NCBI GenBank assembly: GCA_001689535.1
Contig: LUJP01000093.1
Span: 1 to 6,082 of the forward strand
Source of the DNA: Bacteroidales bacterium M5
GTDB lineage: Bacteria > Bacteroidota > Bacteroidia > Bacteroidales > Muribaculaceae
DNA: 6,082 nt
Direction: 5' to 3'
Position 1 is the first letter of the stretch; each line of letters opens with the position of its first letter. The position numbers and the translations under genes are program-made. A model generated the notes under the pieces. The model was given only the letters and a program-made list of their open reading frames with translations, made no database searches and was not told the origin of the DNA. This document shows positions 3,143-6,082 of the stretch, piece after piece.

Positions 3143-6082
3143 TTAGAAAGAAACCTGTATACCGAACTCGTACTGACGGGTGTTCGGGTACTGGAACTGC
3201 ACCATATTGGTCTGGGGCTCGGGATCATAGCCTGAGAAACTGGTTATAGTCCAGAGGTTACGGCCTGTAAAGTGAAGCTGGAGGTCGCTCAGATGGAGCA
3301 CATCGAGAATCTTTTCAGGGAAGTTGTAGCTTACCGTAAGGTTCTTCATACGCATGAATGAAGCGTCTTCAAGCCAGCGGGTGTCATCACCGGCATAGGT
3401 GATAGTCTCACCATAAGCAGGAATATCTGTAACCTGACCGGGATGTGTCCATACATTCAGCATATCGGCATTCTGGTTATAGCTTGTTCCAAAGTTGTTG
3501 TTGCGGATGAAGTAAGCGTCATTGTTCACCATGTACTTGCCTGACTGCCATACGAAGTTGGTGCTTACGGCAATACCTTTCCAGCGCGCATTCAGACCCC
3601 ATCCACCTGTCCAGGGAGCATAGGCAGATTTACCTGTGCAGACAAGAGCGTCGGCCGGGAATACCTTGGTGGGGTTGTCGTTCTTATCAAGCCATACCTG
3701 CTTACCGTCGGCGGGATCCACGCCTACATAACGCACTGCGTAATACTGACGTGCGACATCGCCTACCTTGTCAATAAGTCCTGTGTTGGGAAGCGGGTTC
3801 TCAAGAACGCCATCCCAGAGTTCTTCTACTTTGTTCTTGTTGTAAGCGAAACCTACGCGAGCACCTACATACCAGTCGCGGTCTTTGTAGATGTCGGCAT
3901 TGAGTTCAACTTCCACACCGGTATTGCTCATCGAAGCAACGTTGGCGAGAGCTGATTCAACACCCTGGGTGAGAGAGTAAGGAACTTTATACTGCATGTC
4001 TTTGGTGACCTTACGGTACCATGTGGCATTGAGTTTGAAACGGTTGAGGAATGCGAAATCCACACCGAGATCTTGGCTGTAGACTTTCTCCCATGTAAGA
4101 TCCTTGTTTGAGGCGCCGGAAACTCCGATACCGCCTTCACCGGCATAGCTGCCGCTGTAGTTTCCTACAGTACCCTGCCATGCGAAGTTGTCCACATTGG
4201 CGTTACCTACAACGCCCCAGCTGTAATGAACGCGGAGGTCGTCGATCCAGTTGGTTTCCTCGAGGAACTTCTCGTTCTTGATGTTCCACATCACACCGAA
4301 GGCACCGAAACTGCCCCAGCGGTGACCGGGAGCCAGACGGGAGCTGCCGTCGCGACGAACTGAGAAATCAAGGAAGTAACGGTTGTCGTAATCGTAGTTG
4401 CCGTTGAAGAACCAGGAGTTGTTGATAACTTCTGCCTGAGAAAAGCTGACATCGCTCATTTTCACCGATGTTCCCTGATTGAGAAGGTTAAGACGGTAAT
4501 CGCTCTGGCCGGAGGTTGACACACCGAATCCTTTACTACGGGTGATTATCGATTCCTGGCCTACAAGAGCACGGATATGGTGAACGTCGGCCACATCAAA
4601 GGTATATTCAGCAGTATTTGTGTAAGTGAACTGATACTGACGTGAGAATGACTCAGAAGCAGAGCCGGGATTTATGTAACCCTCATTGTTTGAACCCATC
4701 TTGTCGCCCATGGGAGTATAGAAGGTTTCGTATGCATCGGCAGTGGCTGAATAGCGGTTGTCGTAGGCATACATAGCCTGCTGAGCGCGAAGAATAAGTC
4801 CACTTATAGGGGTGATTTCTTCGTAAAGGCGCATATCGGCAGTGATGCGGTTGCTTCCGCGGGAAACGTTCTTATACGACCATGCCGGAGTCTTCAAGCC
4901 GGAATAATGCAGATACATGGCCTTATCACCAAACACCGGACGACCGGATTCATCCACAGTATAGTAGCGGGGGGAGTCATAAGGCAATGCGATACGGGCC
5001 TGAAGCATAGGATTCTCTACATAGAGCTTATCCGACTCCTCTACAGTCTGGGCGTTGACATCAGACTTACGGAAAGCAAGATTGCCGCTGAAGCCCATAC
5101 GGAGCCATGATTTAACTTTGCTCTCGAGAGAGAAGTTAAGGTTGGTACGCTGAAGAGCTGAGTGCTCGATAATACCTTCCACAGAACCGTGGGTAAGAGA
5201 CAGATAATACCCCAGAGCCTCTGAACCACCGCGCACAGTAGCGCCGAATTCATAAGAAGGAGCGGAGCTCTTGAATAGCTCGTCGCGCCAGTTGGTCGAA
5301 ATACCGTAATCATTGACAACTTTCCGGGCTTCGTCATTCACGGGCTGACCGATCAAATCGCGATATTTCACATACTGTTCGGATGTCATCATGTCAACAT
5401 TATCCTGAACCATTGCTGACCAGCCGTATTTACCGGTGATAGTAACCTGAGCTTCGGTATTGAATTTACCCTTCTTGGTGGTGATAAGGATGATACCGTT
5501 GGCACCGCGGGAACCGTAGATAGCGATTGCAGATGCATCCTTAAGCACAGTCACGTTCTCTATATCATTGGGATTCATGGAGCTGAAAGAAGCAGCCGAG
5601 ATAGGTGCTCCATCGCAAATATAAAGAGGTGTGCTCGACAGCGACAGAGAGTTGACACCGCGAAGTATCACCGCCTGGTTTGTTGCAGAAGGATCGCCGG
5701 AATAAGAGTTGATGTTCAGACCGGTTACCTGACCCTGAAGAGCATCGAGGAAGTTAGGTGCAGGGGTATCCTTGAACACCTTGTTGCCGACAACAGACAC
5801 ATTACCCACAACCGAGCTCAGCTTCTTGCCGGAACCGTAACCGGTAACCACAACCTGGTCCAGGTTCACTGCGGCATCGGCGAGAGCGATGTGCATGTTG
5901 TCGGTGAGAGGAAGAACAATAGGCTTCATGCCCACGTAGGACACGCGCACTTCCTTCACCACTGCGGGATTGACTGTAATTGTGAACTGGCCGTCAGCAT
6001 TGGTGACAACACCGGAGCTATTGCCAACGGGCATTACAGAGGCACCGACGAGGGGTTCCTGGTCGGAGGCGCTTACTACCGT
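3143..6082 (-). CDS. SusC/RagA-family TonB-dependent outer-membrane transporter, 5' end cut by window edge
   Basis: This is the outer-membrane barrel of a SusCD uptake complex, which imports ligands (glycans in Sus-type, peptides in RagAB-type systems) using TonB-ExbBD energy. The frame has no stop through the right edge, so 979 residues are visible. The in-frame ATG at 6034 is internal: upstream codons read TVVSASDQEPLVGASV, which continues the N-terminal carboxypeptidase-regulatory-like domain (visible residues 1 to about 75, with VTNADGQFTITV). The signal peptide and first strand lie outside. The plug follows (about 77-206), starting at VVVTGYGSGKK and containing ALQGQVTGLNI, ILRGVNSL, PLYICDGAPIS, NPNDIENVTVLKDASAIAIYG and ANGIILITTKKGK. 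The remainder is the barrel, ending with MRMKNLTVSYNFP, GRNLWTITSFSGYDPE and a terminal Phe (FGIQVSF), as is usual for this family. No frameshift is seen. The gene is 43 bp upstream of its SusD partner, so co-transcription is likely. The family assignment is secure; the ligand is not inferable. Confidence 0.97.
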   Translation of the reverse strand, partial: TVVSASDQEPLVGASVMPVGNSSGVVTNADGQFTITVNPAVVKEVRVSYVGMKPIVLPLTDNMHIALADAAVNLDQVVVTGYGSGKKLSSVVGNVSVVGNKVFKDTPAPNFLDALQGQVTGLNINSYSGDPSATNQAVILRGVNSLSLSSTPLYICDGAPISAASFSSMNPNDIENVTVLKDASAIAIYGSRGANGIILITTKKGKFNTEAQVTITGKYGWSAMVQDNVDMMTSEQYVKYRDLIGQPVNDEARKVVNDYGISTNWRDELFKSSAPSYEFGATVRGGSEALGYYLSLTHGSVEGIIEHSALQRTNLNFSLESKVKSWLRMGFSGNLAFRKSDVNAQTVEESDKLYVENPMLQARIALPYDSPRYYTVDESGRPVFGDKAMYLHYSGLKTPAWSYKNVSRGSNRITADMRLYEEITPISGLILRAQQAMYAYDNRYSATADAYETFYTPMGDKMGSNNEGYINPGSASESFSRQYQFTYTNTAEYTFDVADVHHIRALVGQESIITRSKGFGVSTSGQSDYRLNLLNQGTSVKMSDVSFSQAEVINNSWFFNGNYDYDNRYFLDFSVRRDGSSRLAPGHRWGSFGAFGVMWNIKNEKFLEETNWIDDLRVHYSWGVVGNANVDNFAWQGTVGNYSGSYAGEGGIGVSGASNKDLTWEKVYSQDLGVDFAFLNRFKLNATWYRKVTKDMQYKVPYSLTQGVESALANVASMSNTGVEVELNADIYKDRDWYVGARVGFAYNKNKVEELWDGVLENPLPNTGLIDKVGDVARQYYAVRYVGVDPADGKQVWLDKNDNPTKVFPADALVCTGKSAYAPWTGGWGLNARWKGIAVSTNFVWQSGKYMVNNDAYFIRNNNFGTSYNQNADMLNVWTHPGQVTDIPAYGETITYAGDDTRWLEDASFMRMKNLTVSYNFPEKILDVLHLSDLQLHFTGRNLWTITSFSGYDPEPQTNMVQFQYPNTRQYEFGIQVSF

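Noticed and set aside
3143..6034. Start of the SusC-like gene at the ATG at 6034
   Set aside because: Codons upstream to the window edge stay open and encode the expected preceding part of the N-terminal domain (QEPLVGASV). Starting at 6034 would remove the signal peptide and part of that domain.

Overview
The window looks like chromosomal DNA from a Bacteroidales gut bacterium. The evidence is a SusC/SusD pair with family-typical motifs, lipoprotein signal peptides, one secretion signal of the Bacteroides type (C-SDDDD), and A-rich gene starts without Shine-Dalgarno sequences. A Muribaculaceae- or Bacteroidaceae-like host is a reasonable guess, but nothing here fixes the genus.

Layout: about 90% of the window is one operon on the minus strand, read right to left. 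It holds a SusC/RagA-type TonB-dependent transporter whose 5' end lies beyond the right edge (3143-6082), a SusD/RagB-type lipoprotein (1573-3099), and a smaller surface lipoprotein with a Calx-beta-like domain and an unassigned C-terminal domain (608-1549). The gaps are 43 and 23 bp. A GC-rich hairpin with a U-rich tail (528-568) ends the operon about 40 bp past the last stop codon. The three proteins fit one outer-membrane uptake unit: SusC as the TonB-driven barrel, SusD as the lid that captures ligand, and the third as an accessory surface-binding protein. No glycoside hydrolase, peptidase, sensor or sigma/anti-sigma gene is visible, so the ligand (glycan, peptide or other) cannot be named.

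The leftmost ~525 bp contains no convincing gene but has a lot of structure. Two diverged copies of an ~80-bp direct repeat lie at 8-87 and 240-321. They are followed by a 135-bp stretch (366-500) that is a degenerate 9-bp tandem array and also folds back on itself: a loopless perfect 34-bp palindrome (433-466) sits inside a 33-bp imperfect outer stem (376-408 with 468-500). All four wobble pairs of the outer stem are G-U in plus-strand RNA and C-A mismatches in minus-strand RNA. This repeat zone is the least explained and most interesting part of the window; the operon itself is of a common type.
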